Counted from the first letter of the stretch, positions 19,372 to 29,323 are shown. The stretch: 64,000 nt of DNA from CAYVTD01 sp964454445 (GCA_964454445.1 CAYVTD010000004.1:27405-91404); one strand, 5' to 3'. The notes: generated by a model not told the origin, from the letters alone. Numbers and translations: made by a program.

Positions 19372-20007
19372 TTGAAAACTAAAAACATAGCCAGCTTGGA
19401 CAAACAAGAAGCTTTTATGTTGTTGCTCGAACCCGTTAGGGCAGATCTCTCGCGATTCGCGTATGCAATGACAGCAAATCGTGAGGACGCTTACGACCTT
19501 GTAAGCGACACAATTCTTGTAGCTTACGAGAATTTTGAAAAAATAGAAAAAAAGGAATCGTTCAAGGCATGGCTATTCACGGTGGCGAGCCGTATTTTCA
19601 AGCGCAACAAATGGCGCCGCCGGCTCTTTGGAAATTATGACGAGGAACAAGCCGAACAGATTTCCAATCCTGAGCCTTCGCCAGATGCGAACATTGATGT
19701 GCAATTGCTTTACGAGCAACTCGAAAAGCTACCTAAAAAGCAAAAGGAAGCGATTGTATTGTTTGAAATATCTGGCTTCTCTTTAGAGGAAATCAGGGAA
19801 CTGCAAAGCGGAACGTTGTCGGGAGTGAAATCGCGATTAAAAAGAGCAAGAGAAAAACTCGCCGAACTGATGAACTCCGACATTGATAACCGCGATTTCC
19901 CCGAAAAAGAAACTAATAGAAACAATGGAATCAATTATAAAAAAGAAAATATTATAATTTTAAACCAAAGCGAAAACGAATTAACTTTGAGCGTGAGCAA
20001 TGAATAA
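19372..20007 (+). CDS. ECF RNA polymerase sigma factor
   Basis: This 211-residue protein has sigma region 2 at about residues 20-85 (ADLSRFAYAMTANREDAYDLVSDTIL, with FKAWLFTVASRIF as the -10 recognition helix). Region 4 is at about 115-165 (LEKLPKKQKEAIVLFE, then FSLEEIRELQ and a basic VKSRLKRAREKL helix). A hydrophilic tail of about 40 residues after region 4 is unusual and could be the contact for its partner. The start is TTG 19372; an ATG at 19417 is an alternative. The last eight bases overlap the next gene (ATGAATAA), a standard arrangement for a sigma factor and its membrane-bound regulator. Confidence 0.93.
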   Translation: MKTKNIASLDKQEAFMLLLEPVRADLSRFAYAMTANREDAYDLVSDTILVAYENFEKIEKKESFKAWLFTVASRIFKRNKWRRRLFGNYDEEQAEQISNPEPSPDANIDVQLLYEQLEKLPKKQKEAIVLFEISGFSLEEIRELQSGTLSGVKSRLKRAREKLAELMNSDIDNRDFPEKETNRNNGINYKKENIIILNQSENELTLSVSNE

Positions 20008-22228
20008 CAAAATAAATTTAGACGAATATTTCGCAAAGGCACGTAACCAAGAGTCGTTTTTTTCTGAAGAAAATGCGCGCAATCTTCTCGAAAATACTGC
20101 TGCAGGCTATGCCAAACCGCACCATTTGTTTAAACAGATTAAAGGAATTAAAACAATGAGTTTTATCACTAGTTCGCTTGCCGCTGCAGCTGCTGTCGCT
20201 GTCATTAGCTTCAATCTGCTCGACGGCATAGTCAACGATTCTAATAAAGAAAAACCTTTAAAGGAAAAAACAGAAACCTTTGTAACGGCACCAACTGAAA
20301 TACAGAACAATGTCAAAGAAATAACTCAAGAGCTAACCTTAGCAAGTAATGAAAATAACAAAATTGAACACAAACAAACAAATACTATTACAACTATTAA
20401 AGAACAAGAAGAAAAAACAGACAATTTTGCAGCTAATGGTACATATAATAATAGAGTACAAATAAATGTAACTACTAACAACATTAAGGGAGTTAAAATT
20501 ATCGAGCTTACTCCCGACGAGCTTGCCGATTTGGGCATTACCAGAAAAGAAGGAGTATTTAAGCTATACGGTATGGTAAAAACAAACGAGCCTACTCCCA
20601 TTGTGCTTACACCAACGAAAGTAAAGCTCGGCGGCTTTCCTGATAAAGATACCAGATATTTTGCCAACATCGAGCCAAGCATTATCACCGACGACAAAGG
20701 AAACCAAATTTTAACCTCATTCAGCGAGAACGGCTCGACAAGCGGGCTAAGTGCCTTTTACCAAAGGAAGATTCCCGGCACCAACCAAGGTATGAGTGCT
20801 TTCACTCTTAACGCCTTAAGTCCGGTTTCTTCAGGAAATTCTTTTTCTAACGATGCGGCAGTATCATCTCAAGTTACATATAGAAGTAATTATCAAATTA
20901 TATACGATAGAGAAAAAGACACTTTCGAGCATCTCGTTTTTTTAAACGTAGAGGATACGATTGGCATCTCGATGAATGTGATTTCAGAAGCAAAGCCCAA
21001 ATCGGAAAGCTCTTCGTCAAAAGTCCAAAACCTCGATGATTCATCTAACGATTACGATTCATCAATGATTTTGATGCGCTCAACATCTCAAGTAGCACCC
21101 GATGGGACTGGCACAATCCATACAATAGAAAGCACAGGATGGGGAAGGCATCACAATCATGTTGTTATGATGGATATACCTGAGGAAGAAGCTGCTACTT
21201 ATGGTGCTGACACTACTCAAGATATCAATATAATAATACCAAATATGGCTGAAGCTTCCCTCGGGGGAATTAAAATTGATTCTTCCAAAATGGCAGAAAT
21301 CGAACTCCAAGCGAAAGAATTTTACAAACAACATTCTAATGCCGGGCTTTCGGCTCTGAGAGACCATATTGACACAATCGTAACCAATACATTTATAAAT
21401 TTTGGTTTGAATGTTGATTCCGTAATGAATTTTGTCGATTCTATTTCGAATAATGTATCAAAACATTTCTTTAGAGGCAGAATAGAAGTTTATGATTTTT
21501 CTGATACTGCAAAGATATATAACTTTCAAAATGACTCAAACGAAGAGCCAGACACATATTTCGATTGGAAGAAGGAAAATCAAGATATTGAAACAGAAGA
21601 TACCTCGAAAATCAATGATTCACATTCGGATAATTTTGGAAAAACAAAAATATCTACAGATATATCTGTTAGAAACACTCCAGATGTAAACAGACATGCA
21701 AACGATATAACAGTAGTGCAAATTAATATAAACACACTAAAGCGAGTGAATAAACTAGTGCCGGTGGCAGTGAAATTTGAAGATAACACGGAATACATAC
21801 TTTGGTTTGATGCCACTCCTGAGTTTATCACTAAATTACCTGAACGTTACAGAAATGATTTGATGAAAGAGTACGCAATCGCTGAAAAAACCAATGATTT
21901 TTGCGTTGATAAGCCTATTGCTGGCAAAGAAGCATTTTTCGATGTATGGCGTTCGTGTAGTGGAGCTATTAAAAACTTGAAAGTATATCCCAATCCGGCG
22001 CAAGATGTTGTCAATGTGATGTACGAACTATCGGACGACCGTGCTGTCAGGGTTTCTCTGCACGATCTAACCGGTAAACAATGCAGAGTGCTTAGCGATA
22101 TGCAAGATCAGAAGAAATGCAAATGCGAAAACAATTTTTCTATAAAAGATTTGCCTGCTGGAATGTATCTGCTAGTTTTGGAAACGGACAAAGGCGAGCA
22201 AACAGTGCAGAGATTTATTAAAGAATGA
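20000..22228 (+). CDS. Membrane-anchored putative anti-sigma/regulator protein ending in a T9SS-type sorting domain
   Basis: This 742-residue protein has no cleavable signal peptide. The N-terminal 50 residues (LDEYFAKARNQ onward) are hydrophilic and helical, like cytosolic sigma-binding segments. One membrane helix follows at about 54-76 (MSFITSSLAAAAAVAVISFNL). A long extracytoplasmic part comes next, with two loosely similar stretches (VKIIELTPDELADLGITRK near 165 and KLVPVAVKFEDNTEYILWFD near 590) and a Cys-containing segment (NDFCVD, WRSCSGAI). The last 85 residues, from LKVYPNPAQDVVNV to VQRFIKE, match type-A T9SS sorting domains. Gene overlap and topology suggest an anti-sigma factor for the upstream ECF sigma. 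Combining a membrane anchor with a T9SS-type terminus is odd. Confidence 0.7.
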   Translation: MNNKINLDEYFAKARNQESFFSEENARNLLENTAAGYAKPHHLFKQIKGIKTMSFITSSLAAAAAVAVISFNLLDGIVNDSNKEKPLKEKTETFVTAPTEIQNNVKEITQELTLASNENNKIEHKQTNTITTIKEQEEKTDNFAANGTYNNRVQINVTTNNIKGVKIIELTPDELADLGITRKEGVFKLYGMVKTNEPTPIVLTPTKVKLGGFPDKDTRYFANIEPSIITDDKGNQILTSFSENGSTSGLSAFYQRKIPGTNQGMSAFTLNALSPVSSGNSFSNDAAVSSQVTYRSNYQIIYDREKDTFEHLVFLNVEDTIGISMNVISEAKPKSESSSSKVQNLDDSSNDYDSSMILMRSTSQVAPDGTGTIHTIESTGWGRHHNHVVMMDIPEEEAATYGADTTQDINIIIPNMAEASLGGIKIDSSKMAEIELQAKEFYKQHSNAGLSALRDHIDTIVTNTFINFGLNVDSVMNFVDSISNNVSKHFFRGRIEVYDFSDTAKIYNFQNDSNEEPDTYFDWKKENQDIETEDTSKINDSHSDNFGKTKISTDISVRNTPDVNRHANDITVVQININTLKRVNKLVPVAVKFEDNTEYILWFDATPEFITKLPERYRNDLMKEYAIAEKTNDFCVDKPIAGKEAFFDVWRSCSGAIKNLKVYPNPAQDVVNVMYELSDDRAVRVSLHDLTGKQCRVLSDMQDQKKCKCENNFSIKDLPAGMYLLVLETDKGEQTVQRFIKE

Positions 22229-22257
22229 TGTTTAGTTTGGAGTTGGGAGTTATTTTT

Positions 22258-22288
22258 AGGATGGGTTTTGCGACCTGTCCTTTTTTTT
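22258..22288 (+). terminator. Candidate intrinsic terminator after the sigma/anti-sigma pair
   Basis: An interrupted stem AGGA-TG-GGT pairs with ACC-TG-TCCT (22258-22280) and is followed by eight T. It lies 30 bp after the stop codon. The internal TG/TG mismatch weakens it, but position and T-tract support termination. Confidence 0.5.
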
Positions 22289-22492
22289 GCAAATTCATTT
22301 GAGAAGTAACCATTGTTGCTTGGTCCAATAACTTTTTTTTATTTAAAAAAAGATGTAATGACCAATTTGTTTATAATAAAAAACAAAATTCTTAACTTGA
22401 AAAATATGATTATTTCATTTCAAAAAAATTCCTTAAATTGTATGTCTTTAAAATGACTAAGTAGATGTACTTAACAAATTGGTTTAAGGAAA

Positions 22493-24913
22493 ATGATAAT
22501 ATCACTTAAGTGGTTAAAAGAATACATAGATTTCGATTATACTCCGGAAGAACTCGACAGTATCCTTACTATGCTCGGTATTGAAGTCGAGTCAATTAGC
22601 TATCCAGCAAGGCAATATGACGGTTTTTTCGTTGGTATTGTCTTAGAAAAAGGAATGCACCCCGACGCTGATAAGCTTTCCGTTTGCAAGGTCGATTATG
22701 GTAACGGCGAAACTACAGTAATTTGTGGCGCTCCAAATGTCGCCAAAGGACAAAAGGTTGCTGTTGCCACGATTGGGGCAATAGTTCCAAAACTTGGTTT
22801 TGCTATCGAAAAACGAAAAATTCGCGGCATACTTTCTGAAGGAATGATCTGCAGCCAAAGTGAACTCCTCCTCGGCGAGGATAGCGATGGCATTTGGGTG
22901 CTGCCCGACGATGCCCCCATTGGCTTGCCATTAGCCCAATGGCTGCATTTAGACGATGTTTTAATGGAAATTTCGCTTACCCCTAATCGTGCCGACTGCC
23001 TTAGCCACATAGGCATTGCCCGCGAAATTGCTGCATACAGTGGGACTAAAGTCTTAAAACCTAGCATTAACTTGTTGGAAACAAGCGAAGACATTAAGCA
23101 AAGCATTAGTATAAGCATTGAAGATATTGAGAAATGCCCTAGATATTCAGCAAGAGTCATTAGCAATGTTACAATTACGGAGTCACCCGATTGGCTTAAA
23201 AACAAGCTTAAGACAGTAGGAATGAGACCCTTGAATTTAGCTGTCGATGTAACGAATTTTGTTTTGATGGAATGCGGGCAACCCTTGCATGCTTTTGATT
23301 TGGAGAAAATCGCTGGCAACAAAATAATTGTAAAAACAGCAAACGATGGCGACAAGTTTACAACTTTAGATTCAAAAGAAAGAACTCTCGACTCGGAAAT
23401 GCTAATGATTTGCGATGCTGAGCGACCAGTGGCAATTGGCGGAGTTTTGGGAGGCAAAAACAGTGAAATAACAAACAATACTACTCGGATATTGCTCGAA
23501 TCAGCATACTTTCTACCAAAGTCAGTTCGCCGAACAGCAAAAAAACTTGGCATTGCAAGCGAGGCATCGCATCGCTTCGAACGCGGAGTTGATCACGGCA
23601 ATACTATATGGGCTCTCGATCGTGCTGCGGCTTTGATTGCTGAACTATCAGGCGGTAAGGTCGAAAAAGGCAGGATTGATGTTTATCCACAAGCCATTAT
23701 TTCACCTCTAATTACACTTCGATTTGACAAAGCTAGAAAAATCATCGGGGCATTTATTGACAACGATGAAATGGCAGATATTCTTAAGCAGCTTGAGTTT
23801 ACAATAATCAATTCAGAGGAAGAAAAACTAACAGTACAGCCACCCACCTGGCGGGTTGATATGGAGGGCGAAATTGACCTTATCGAGGAAATTGCTCGTA
23901 TGTATAATTATGATAATATTCAGCCAAAATATTCATCTATCGTTGATTACAATTCCAAGCGCATTACGAAAATGCTTGCTGTGCCGCATCTTCGCGACAA
24001 GTTACGCAGATATTTTATCTATCGCGGGTTTGCAGAAACGCTCAATCAGAATATGATCAGCCCGAAATTAGCGAGAATTTTTACTGAAGAACCCATTGAA
24101 ATTGCGAATCCATTGGGCGAAGAAATCTCTGTTATGCGTCCAAATTTGTCTCCATCAATGCTAAAGACAGTGCAATGGAATTTACGTTTTGGCAATAAAA
24201 ATATTCGATTAATTGAAATAGGCAAGGTTTTTCAAAAAAGTAGCAATAACGAATCTGTCTTTGTGCCGGGTATTGTTGAAAAAACGAAAATGATGGTTTG
24301 CATTAGCGGTCAAATTGCTCCTTTGCATTGGTTGCCAGACAAGCATGCGGTCGGTTTCTTCGATATTAAAGGACTGCTCGAAGAACTGATTTTTTTCTTT
24401 AGAATTCCTGATATTACTTTCGGTACTATAAATAAGGATAATCCTGTTTTTTCAAATAATTCAATGACTGTGTTAAACGATAACAGAATTATCGGCTATT
24501 TTGGAGAGGTAAAAAGCGAATTTTTAAAGATTTTTGATATTGAGCAAGCAGTCTTTCTGCTCGAGCTTGATTTGTCAGAGCTTAATAACACCGAAATACC
24601 GTATCCAAAATATATACTCGTACCTCCGTATCCAGGTATAATGCGCGATTTAGCATTTGTATTGCCATCTGAGGTTAGTGCAGGGAATATTGTTAAAACC
24701 ATAAAAAATAATGGAGGAGATTATTTGCAAACGGTTGATATATTTGATGTTTACGAAGGTAAATCGATAGATAAAGGGAAAAAGAACATTGCCTTTTCAC
24801 TTACTTTTTCTTCACCGGAAAAAACTCTTACCGATAATGATGTAGATAATGCAATTGATAATATTGTTAATTCGGTCGAAACCAGATTCAATGCACAATT
24901 AAGGAAGTTTTAG
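22493..24913 (+). CDS. pheT: Phenylalanine--tRNA ligase beta subunit
   Basis: This 806-residue protein is full length for bacterial PheT. An N-terminal tRNA-binding EMAP/OB domain (about 40-150, with VICGAPNVAKGQKVAVA) is followed by B3/B4 editing-type domains (TPNRADCLSHIGIARE near 162, and RPLNLAVDVTNFVLMECG near 245). The B5 domain and the catalytic-like core (EASHRFERGVD, EEIARMYNYDNIQ) come next, and a C-terminal anticodon-binding FDX-ACB domain (YPGIMRDLAFVLP to the end). It forms an (alpha-beta)2 enzyme with PheS, whose gene is not adjacent. AAGGAAA precedes the ATG. The next gene follows after 24 bp, suggesting co-transcription with the coiled-coil protein. Confidence 0.97.
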   Translation: MIISLKWLKEYIDFDYTPEELDSILTMLGIEVESISYPARQYDGFFVGIVLEKGMHPDADKLSVCKVDYGNGETTVICGAPNVAKGQKVAVATIGAIVPKLGFAIEKRKIRGILSEGMICSQSELLLGEDSDGIWVLPDDAPIGLPLAQWLHLDDVLMEISLTPNRADCLSHIGIAREIAAYSGTKVLKPSINLLETSEDIKQSISISIEDIEKCPRYSARVISNVTITESPDWLKNKLKTVGMRPLNLAVDVTNFVLMECGQPLHAFDLEKIAGNKIIVKTANDGDKFTTLDSKERTLDSEMLMICDAERPVAIGGVLGGKNSEITNNTTRILLESAYFLPKSVRRTAKKLGIASEASHRFERGVDHGNTIWALDRAAALIAELSGGKVEKGRIDVYPQAIISPLITLRFDKARKIIGAFIDNDEMADILKQLEFTIINSEEEKLTVQPPTWRVDMEGEIDLIEEIARMYNYDNIQPKYSSIVDYNSKRITKMLAVPHLRDKLRRYFIYRGFAETLNQNMISPKLARIFTEEPIEIANPLGEEISVMRPNLSPSMLKTVQWNLRFGNKNIRLIEIGKVFQKSSNNESVFVPGIVEKTKMMVCISGQIAPLHWLPDKHAVGFFDIKGLLEELIFFFRIPDITFGTINKDNPVFSNNSMTVLNDNRIIGYFGEVKSEFLKIFDIEQAVFLLELDLSELNNTEIPYPKYILVPPYPGIMRDLAFVLPSEVSAGNIVKTIKNNGGDYLQTVDIFDVYEGKSIDKGKKNIAFSLTFSSPEKTLTDNDVDNAIDNIVNSVETRFNAQLRKF

Positions 24914-24937
24914 TATATACTATTTCATATATTTGTT

Positions 24938-26638
24938 ATGGAAGAAAAAACTGGCAATAATGATGCTAATCAAGAGGTAACCCAAGCTTTTTCGAAGCTT
25001 TGGTCAGCAATTCGGCTTGCGGCAGAGGCAATTCAGTCGGAAAAAAAGGCTAAAAACGAGTTGCTCGATAGAATAAGTTCCCTGGAGAACTCCATCGATT
25101 CCGATGTGAAGCGATTTTGGGATTTGAACTCGAAAGTTGTTGAATTGCAATCAATTATTAACAGCAAAGATGCCGATATCGCCATTCTTAAACAAACGAA
25201 TAAAAATAATGAACTCGCTATTGGAGACCTTAAGAACCAGATAATTGCTTCTCAATATGAAGTTAAACAATCTGATCTTGAGTTTCGAAAGCTAAAGCCA
25301 GTTATCGAAAGCATGGAGCAGCTGCAACTGAATTACAATGCATTAGAAGAAGAAAACGTCAATTACGTCGAAGAAATTAGAACACTCAATAAGTACAAAA
25401 AAGATTACGAAGTCTTGCAAAGTGAAATACAGGGGCTCAACGAACAAATAATCCAAAAAGACAAAGAATTAAGAGATTACGAATACACAAGGATTGGGCT
25501 TGCTCAAAAAAACAATTTAATAAACGAAAAAAACAGGGAGATAACTTCTTTAAAAGACAAAATTTCCTTGATTGAAAGTAGATTACTTATTTTTGAAAAG
25601 AAAACCAAAGACTTAGAACAAGTGCAATCTGATTTTAATAAACTTAAAGAAGAGTTTGATGAAATATCTAATAACTATAAAATTTTACAAGATAATAGTG
25701 AAATTGCAATTAAAAGTAAGAATGATAATATAGTCCGCCTTCAGAATTCTGTAAACGAATTGGAGCAAATCAAGGGTGAATATGATTCTTTGAAAGAAGA
25801 ATATAAGGAATTACAATTAAACCACAAGCACATCTCAACACAGAAATTGATGCTCGAAAACCAGCTCTCTTTATCAACTGGCGATTTTAAGAAAAGGGAA
25901 ACCGAGTTAAATTCGATTATTAAAGATTTAAATAAAACTCTTGATTCTTTTGCGAAAGAAAAACTCGAATTGACTGAAATTATTGCTGGTCAAGAAAAAT
26001 CGATTGATGATTTTTCACAAAAATTTATTAATTACAATATTGAAAAGAAACATCTTGAAAAATCTTCCGACGAGAAATCGACTTTCATTCAAGAACTTAA
26101 CGATAAATTGCGCCTGTTAAAAGAGGATTTTAATAAGCAGAATTTAGAATTGAACGAACTGAAAGAAGAGAATGAAATTTTAAAGCTGTTTGAAGAGGAA
26201 GTATCCGAAAAAAATAATGAAATCTCATTATTAAAAGATGAGATTCAGGGTTATAAAAAAAATATTGAAGATTTGAACAATAGAATCACTTATTTGGACA
26301 ACATCGAAGAAGATAGCACATTAGCAAATATTAAAATAAAAGATTTATCCAATCAATTATCAATGAATGAAACTTTAATTAATGATCTGCAAAATAAGTT
26401 GTTAGTATTAGAAAATGAAAAAAATTATTTAGAGACTACTATTAAGCGCTTAAACGAAAATATTAGCTCTTATGAAACTGAGTTGAGCGAAAGGGATAGC
26501 AATGCTATCTTTTTGAAAAACAAGATAGATAAACAAGAAGAATATTTAGCTCATATAGAGAATAAGAAAAAGGCTATCGTCAGCAAACTCGATGATGTAA
26601 TCAAAAAAATTGACGAAAAAATGAACGAGAGAAATTAA
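24938..26638 (+). CDS. Long coiled-coil protein of unknown function
   Basis: This 566-residue protein is almost entirely predicted coiled coil, with heptad patterns of Leu/Ile and dense Glu/Lys/Asn from about residue 40 to the end. It has no signal peptide, membrane helix or enzymatic motif. The short N-terminal segment (VTQAFSKLWSAIRLAAEAI) is the only part that looks globular. Such proteins act as cytoplasmic scaffolds, for instance in division or chromosome organisation, but coiled-coil similarity alone does not identify which. It lies 24 bp after pheT and 9 bp before the pdxB-like gene, so the three are probably one transcript. Confidence 0.75.
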   Translation: MEEKTGNNDANQEVTQAFSKLWSAIRLAAEAIQSEKKAKNELLDRISSLENSIDSDVKRFWDLNSKVVELQSIINSKDADIAILKQTNKNNELAIGDLKNQIIASQYEVKQSDLEFRKLKPVIESMEQLQLNYNALEEENVNYVEEIRTLNKYKKDYEVLQSEIQGLNEQIIQKDKELRDYEYTRIGLAQKNNLINEKNREITSLKDKISLIESRLLIFEKKTKDLEQVQSDFNKLKEEFDEISNNYKILQDNSEIAIKSKNDNIVRLQNSVNELEQIKGEYDSLKEEYKELQLNHKHISTQKLMLENQLSLSTGDFKKRETELNSIIKDLNKTLDSFAKEKLELTEIIAGQEKSIDDFSQKFINYNIEKKHLEKSSDEKSTFIQELNDKLRLLKEDFNKQNLELNELKEENEILKLFEEEVSEKNNEISLLKDEIQGYKKNIEDLNNRITYLDNIEEDSTLANIKIKDLSNQLSMNETLINDLQNKLLVLENEKNYLETTIKRLNENISSYETELSERDSNAIFLKNKIDKQEEYLAHIENKKKAIVSKLDDVIKKIDEKMNERN

Positions 26639-26647
26639 AACAAACAA

Positions 26648-27736
26648 ATGAAAAAAGATGTCATTTTCATAGATGAAAACATTGCTTTGCTTCCTCAAAT
26701 GCTTGAAAATTGTGCTTCAGTTAACACATTTTCGGGAAGAAAATTGTCCAATAGTGATCTGATGACCAGCAACTGCAATATTCTAATTAGCCGTTCGCAA
26801 ACTAAGATAAATGAAGAGCTTCTAAGTGGCACAAAAGTTAGATTTGCAGCTACAGCTACGTCTGGCATCGACCACGTTGATTTAGATTATTTGAAAAAAG
26901 AGAATATTGTGTTTGTAAACGCAAGTGGTGCTAATGCCAATTCTGTTGCCGAGTATGTAGTATATGCGATATTAAAATGGTCATTTATCAATAGCTTAGA
27001 CCTTAAAGGAAAGACACTTGGCATCATTGGTTATGGAAATATTGGCAAAATTGTTGCCCGATACGGCAGTTGGCTCGGGTTGAAAGTATTAGTCAATGAT
27101 CCGCCTTTAAAAGACAACGGATTTGCTTTTCCTGGTTCTATTGATTATGTTGAGCTTCCTGAATTATGTGCTTTCTCAGACGTCATCACAAATCATGTCC
27201 CTTTGAGTTTAAATGGACAATATCCTACAAAATACTTGTTAAATCAGAAATTAATTGATAGTATAAGAAAAAATTCTTTGTTTATTCATTCGTCAAGGGG
27301 AGGCGTTGTCGAAGAGTCGGCAATACTAGAGAGAACAAGTAAAAATGAAATTAAAATTGCTATTGATGTTTGGGAAAACGAGCCTTTTTTCGATGTAAAA
27401 CTTGCTGAAATGTCAATGTTATGCTCACCGCATATAGCTGGTTATTCGAGAGATGGCAAGTTGAAAGGAACTCTTATAATGGCAGAGCAATATAGTATTT
27501 TTTCAGGTAATACTCCTGATTATAGCTCGCTAAATAGAGAACTGGAGCTTTACAAACCTATATCAAAAGATTATTTTTCAAATTATAAATACATAATGGA
27601 AGCTATTGAAAATAATAGACAATTTGAATATGATACAAATATTTTCAAAAAATTGTTTACATTAAATGACAAGGAAAGAGCAATAGAATTTGACTTGCAG
27701 CGTAAGAACTATCCAATTAGGAGAGAGACCCTTTGA
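26648..27736 (+). CDS. pdxB: Erythronate-4-phosphate dehydrogenase-like 2-hydroxyacid dehydrogenase
   Basis: This 362-residue protein matches PdxB. The substrate segment reads ATATSGIDHVDLDYL, followed by NASGANANSVAEYVVYAIL. The NAD-binding Rossmann motif is LGIIGYGNIGKIVARYG. Catalytic Arg lies in HSSRGGVVEE, Glu in DVWENEPFF, and His in SPHIAGYSRDGK. A C-terminal tail with the SKDYF-type region resembles the PdxB dimerisation domain. PdxB oxidises 4-phospho-erythronate in the DXP-dependent pyridoxal-phosphate pathway. No other pdx gene is in the window. Other 2-hydroxyacid dehydrogenases share the fold, but the HIAGYSxDGK motif favours PdxB. Confidence 0.85.
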   Translation: MKKDVIFIDENIALLPQMLENCASVNTFSGRKLSNSDLMTSNCNILISRSQTKINEELLSGTKVRFAATATSGIDHVDLDYLKKENIVFVNASGANANSVAEYVVYAILKWSFINSLDLKGKTLGIIGYGNIGKIVARYGSWLGLKVLVNDPPLKDNGFAFPGSIDYVELPELCAFSDVITNHVPLSLNGQYPTKYLLNQKLIDSIRKNSLFIHSSRGGVVEESAILERTSKNEIKIAIDVWENEPFFDVKLAEMSMLCSPHIAGYSRDGKLKGTLIMAEQYSIFSGNTPDYSSLNRELELYKPISKDYFSNYKYIMEAIENNRQFEYDTNIFKKLFTLNDKERAIEFDLQRKNYPIRRETL

Positions 27737-27893
27737 GAGTCATAATAATTATTCTGTTTAGTATCTTTTATCCAATTACAAACACAATTTATCGTTATTT
27801 AATACTTTAAAAATATTCATTATTAAAAATGAAATAATAATTAAAAAATATTATATAATAAACTATATTAAACACTTAAAATTAAATTAAATT

Positions 27894-29261
27894 ATGGGAA
27901 GAATTGAGGAATACCTGTTAAAAGAAAATGAGCGATTTTTAAGCGAGTTGTTCACTTTTCTGCGATTTAAAAGCATTAGCAATATCTCTGAGTATAACGA
28001 AGATATTAGAGAATGTAACCAATGGCTTAAAGACCACATTAAAAGCATTGGCATAAAGGAATGCCGACTATATCAAACAGAGGGTCATCCGATTTTATAT
28101 GCGGAGTGGCTCGAAGCTGGCAAAAATGCTCCCACCGTCTTGATATATGGACATTATGACGTTCAACCAGTCGATCCAATCGAAGAGTGGCATAGCGATC
28201 CATTTGAACCTCACATAGAAAATGGAAAAATTTGGGGTAGAGGCACTGCTGATGACAAGGGACAGCTTTTTGTTCACTTGAAGGCTATCGAGGCATTCTT
28301 TAAAACTGAAGGTAGACTCCCTATAAATGTAAAACTTGTTATCGAAGGCGAAGAGGAGGCAAATAGCAACCATCTTGAAGATTTTATCAAAACTCACGCC
28401 GATATGCTCAAATGTGATGTCGTTTTAATATCTGACACTGAATGGTTTGCTAATGGGCTTCCCACAATCTGCTATGCTTTGCGAGGTATTGCATATTTTG
28501 AAATTAAAGTGACAGGACCGAACCGCGATGTTCATTCAGGAACTTATGGCGGTGGGATTAGGAACCCAATAAATACCCTTTGCGAAATCATTGCGCAATT
28601 AAAAGATCAAGATGGAAGGATTAACGTTCCCGGGGTATATGATTCGGTTCTTCCTTTAAGCGAAGAAGAAAAGGCAGGCTTTGTTCGTCTCCCATTCAAC
28701 GAAAAGGCATATTGCGAAGACCTTGGTATTGAAACTGTTTATGGAGAAGAAGGTTACACCACCTTAGAGCGTGTCTGGGCGAGACCTTCTCTTGATTTAA
28801 ACGGTATTATCGGCGGCTACACCGGTGAAGGCTCGAAAACAGTGCTCCCATCTTCTGCAAAGGCAAAGCTGTCGATACGACTTGTCCCGAATCAAGATCC
28901 AAACGACATAGCAGTGAAATTTGAAGAGCATTTACGTTCGATAATTCCTCCCGGCGTAAAACTCGAGTTTAATGCATTGCACGGCGGTATGCCTGTGCTA
29001 ACTCCAAGGAATAGTAAGGGTATAAAGGCATGTATGACTGCGTTTAAAAGCGCCTTTGGCAGAGAATCTGTTTTTATGCGTGAAGGCGGTTCGATCCCAA
29101 TAGTTGAAGTTTTCCAACGGGAATTAGACGCATCGATTGTGTTGATGGGGCTTGGGCTGCCTGGCGATAATATCCATTCGCCAAACGAAAATTTCGATTT
29201 GCAGCATTTCTATGGAGGCATCAAGGCATCGGCAATATTTATAGAAGAGATGACAAAGTAG
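27894..29261 (+). CDS. M20 family zinc dipeptidase/carboxypeptidase
   Basis: This 455-residue protein has the M20 metal ligands in order: His in IYGHYDVQPVDP with catalytic Asp two residues on, Asp in GRGTADDKGQ, the Glu pair in IEGEEEANS (general base plus ligand), Asp in ISDTEW, and His in NIHSPNENF. An inserted dimerisation domain sits between about 190 and 340 (VTGPNRDVHSGTYGG). There is no signal peptide, so it acts in the cytoplasm, probably on dipeptides. The length fits the CNDP-like branch of M20. It stands alone between AT-rich spacers and is followed by a hairpin with a T-tract. Confidence 0.92.
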   Translation: MGRIEEYLLKENERFLSELFTFLRFKSISNISEYNEDIRECNQWLKDHIKSIGIKECRLYQTEGHPILYAEWLEAGKNAPTVLIYGHYDVQPVDPIEEWHSDPFEPHIENGKIWGRGTADDKGQLFVHLKAIEAFFKTEGRLPINVKLVIEGEEEANSNHLEDFIKTHADMLKCDVVLISDTEWFANGLPTICYALRGIAYFEIKVTGPNRDVHSGTYGGGIRNPINTLCEIIAQLKDQDGRINVPGVYDSVLPLSEEEKAGFVRLPFNEKAYCEDLGIETVYGEEGYTTLERVWARPSLDLNGIIGGYTGEGSKTVLPSSAKAKLSIRLVPNQDPNDIAVKFEEHLRSIIPPGVKLEFNALHGGMPVLTPRNSKGIKACMTAFKSAFGRESVFMREGGSIPIVEVFQRELDASIVLMGLGLPGDNIHSPNENFDLQHFYGGIKASAIFIEEMTK

Positions 29262-29323
29262 ATAGGAAAATGAGCAAATATATTGCCTCTTAAACTGACA
29301 AATTATATAAAAAATAATCCTTT

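Noticed and set aside
17285..20007. Defence island extending from the restriction-modification genes into the sigma factor pair
   Set aside because: The sigma and regulator genes are divergent from the endonuclease and are ordinary chromosomal types; only two genes look like defence.
22696..23553. 285-residue open frame on the minus strand
   Set aside because: Lies wholly within pheT, whose domains are all recognisable; the opposite frame has a Ser/Pro-rich composition typical of shadow frames.
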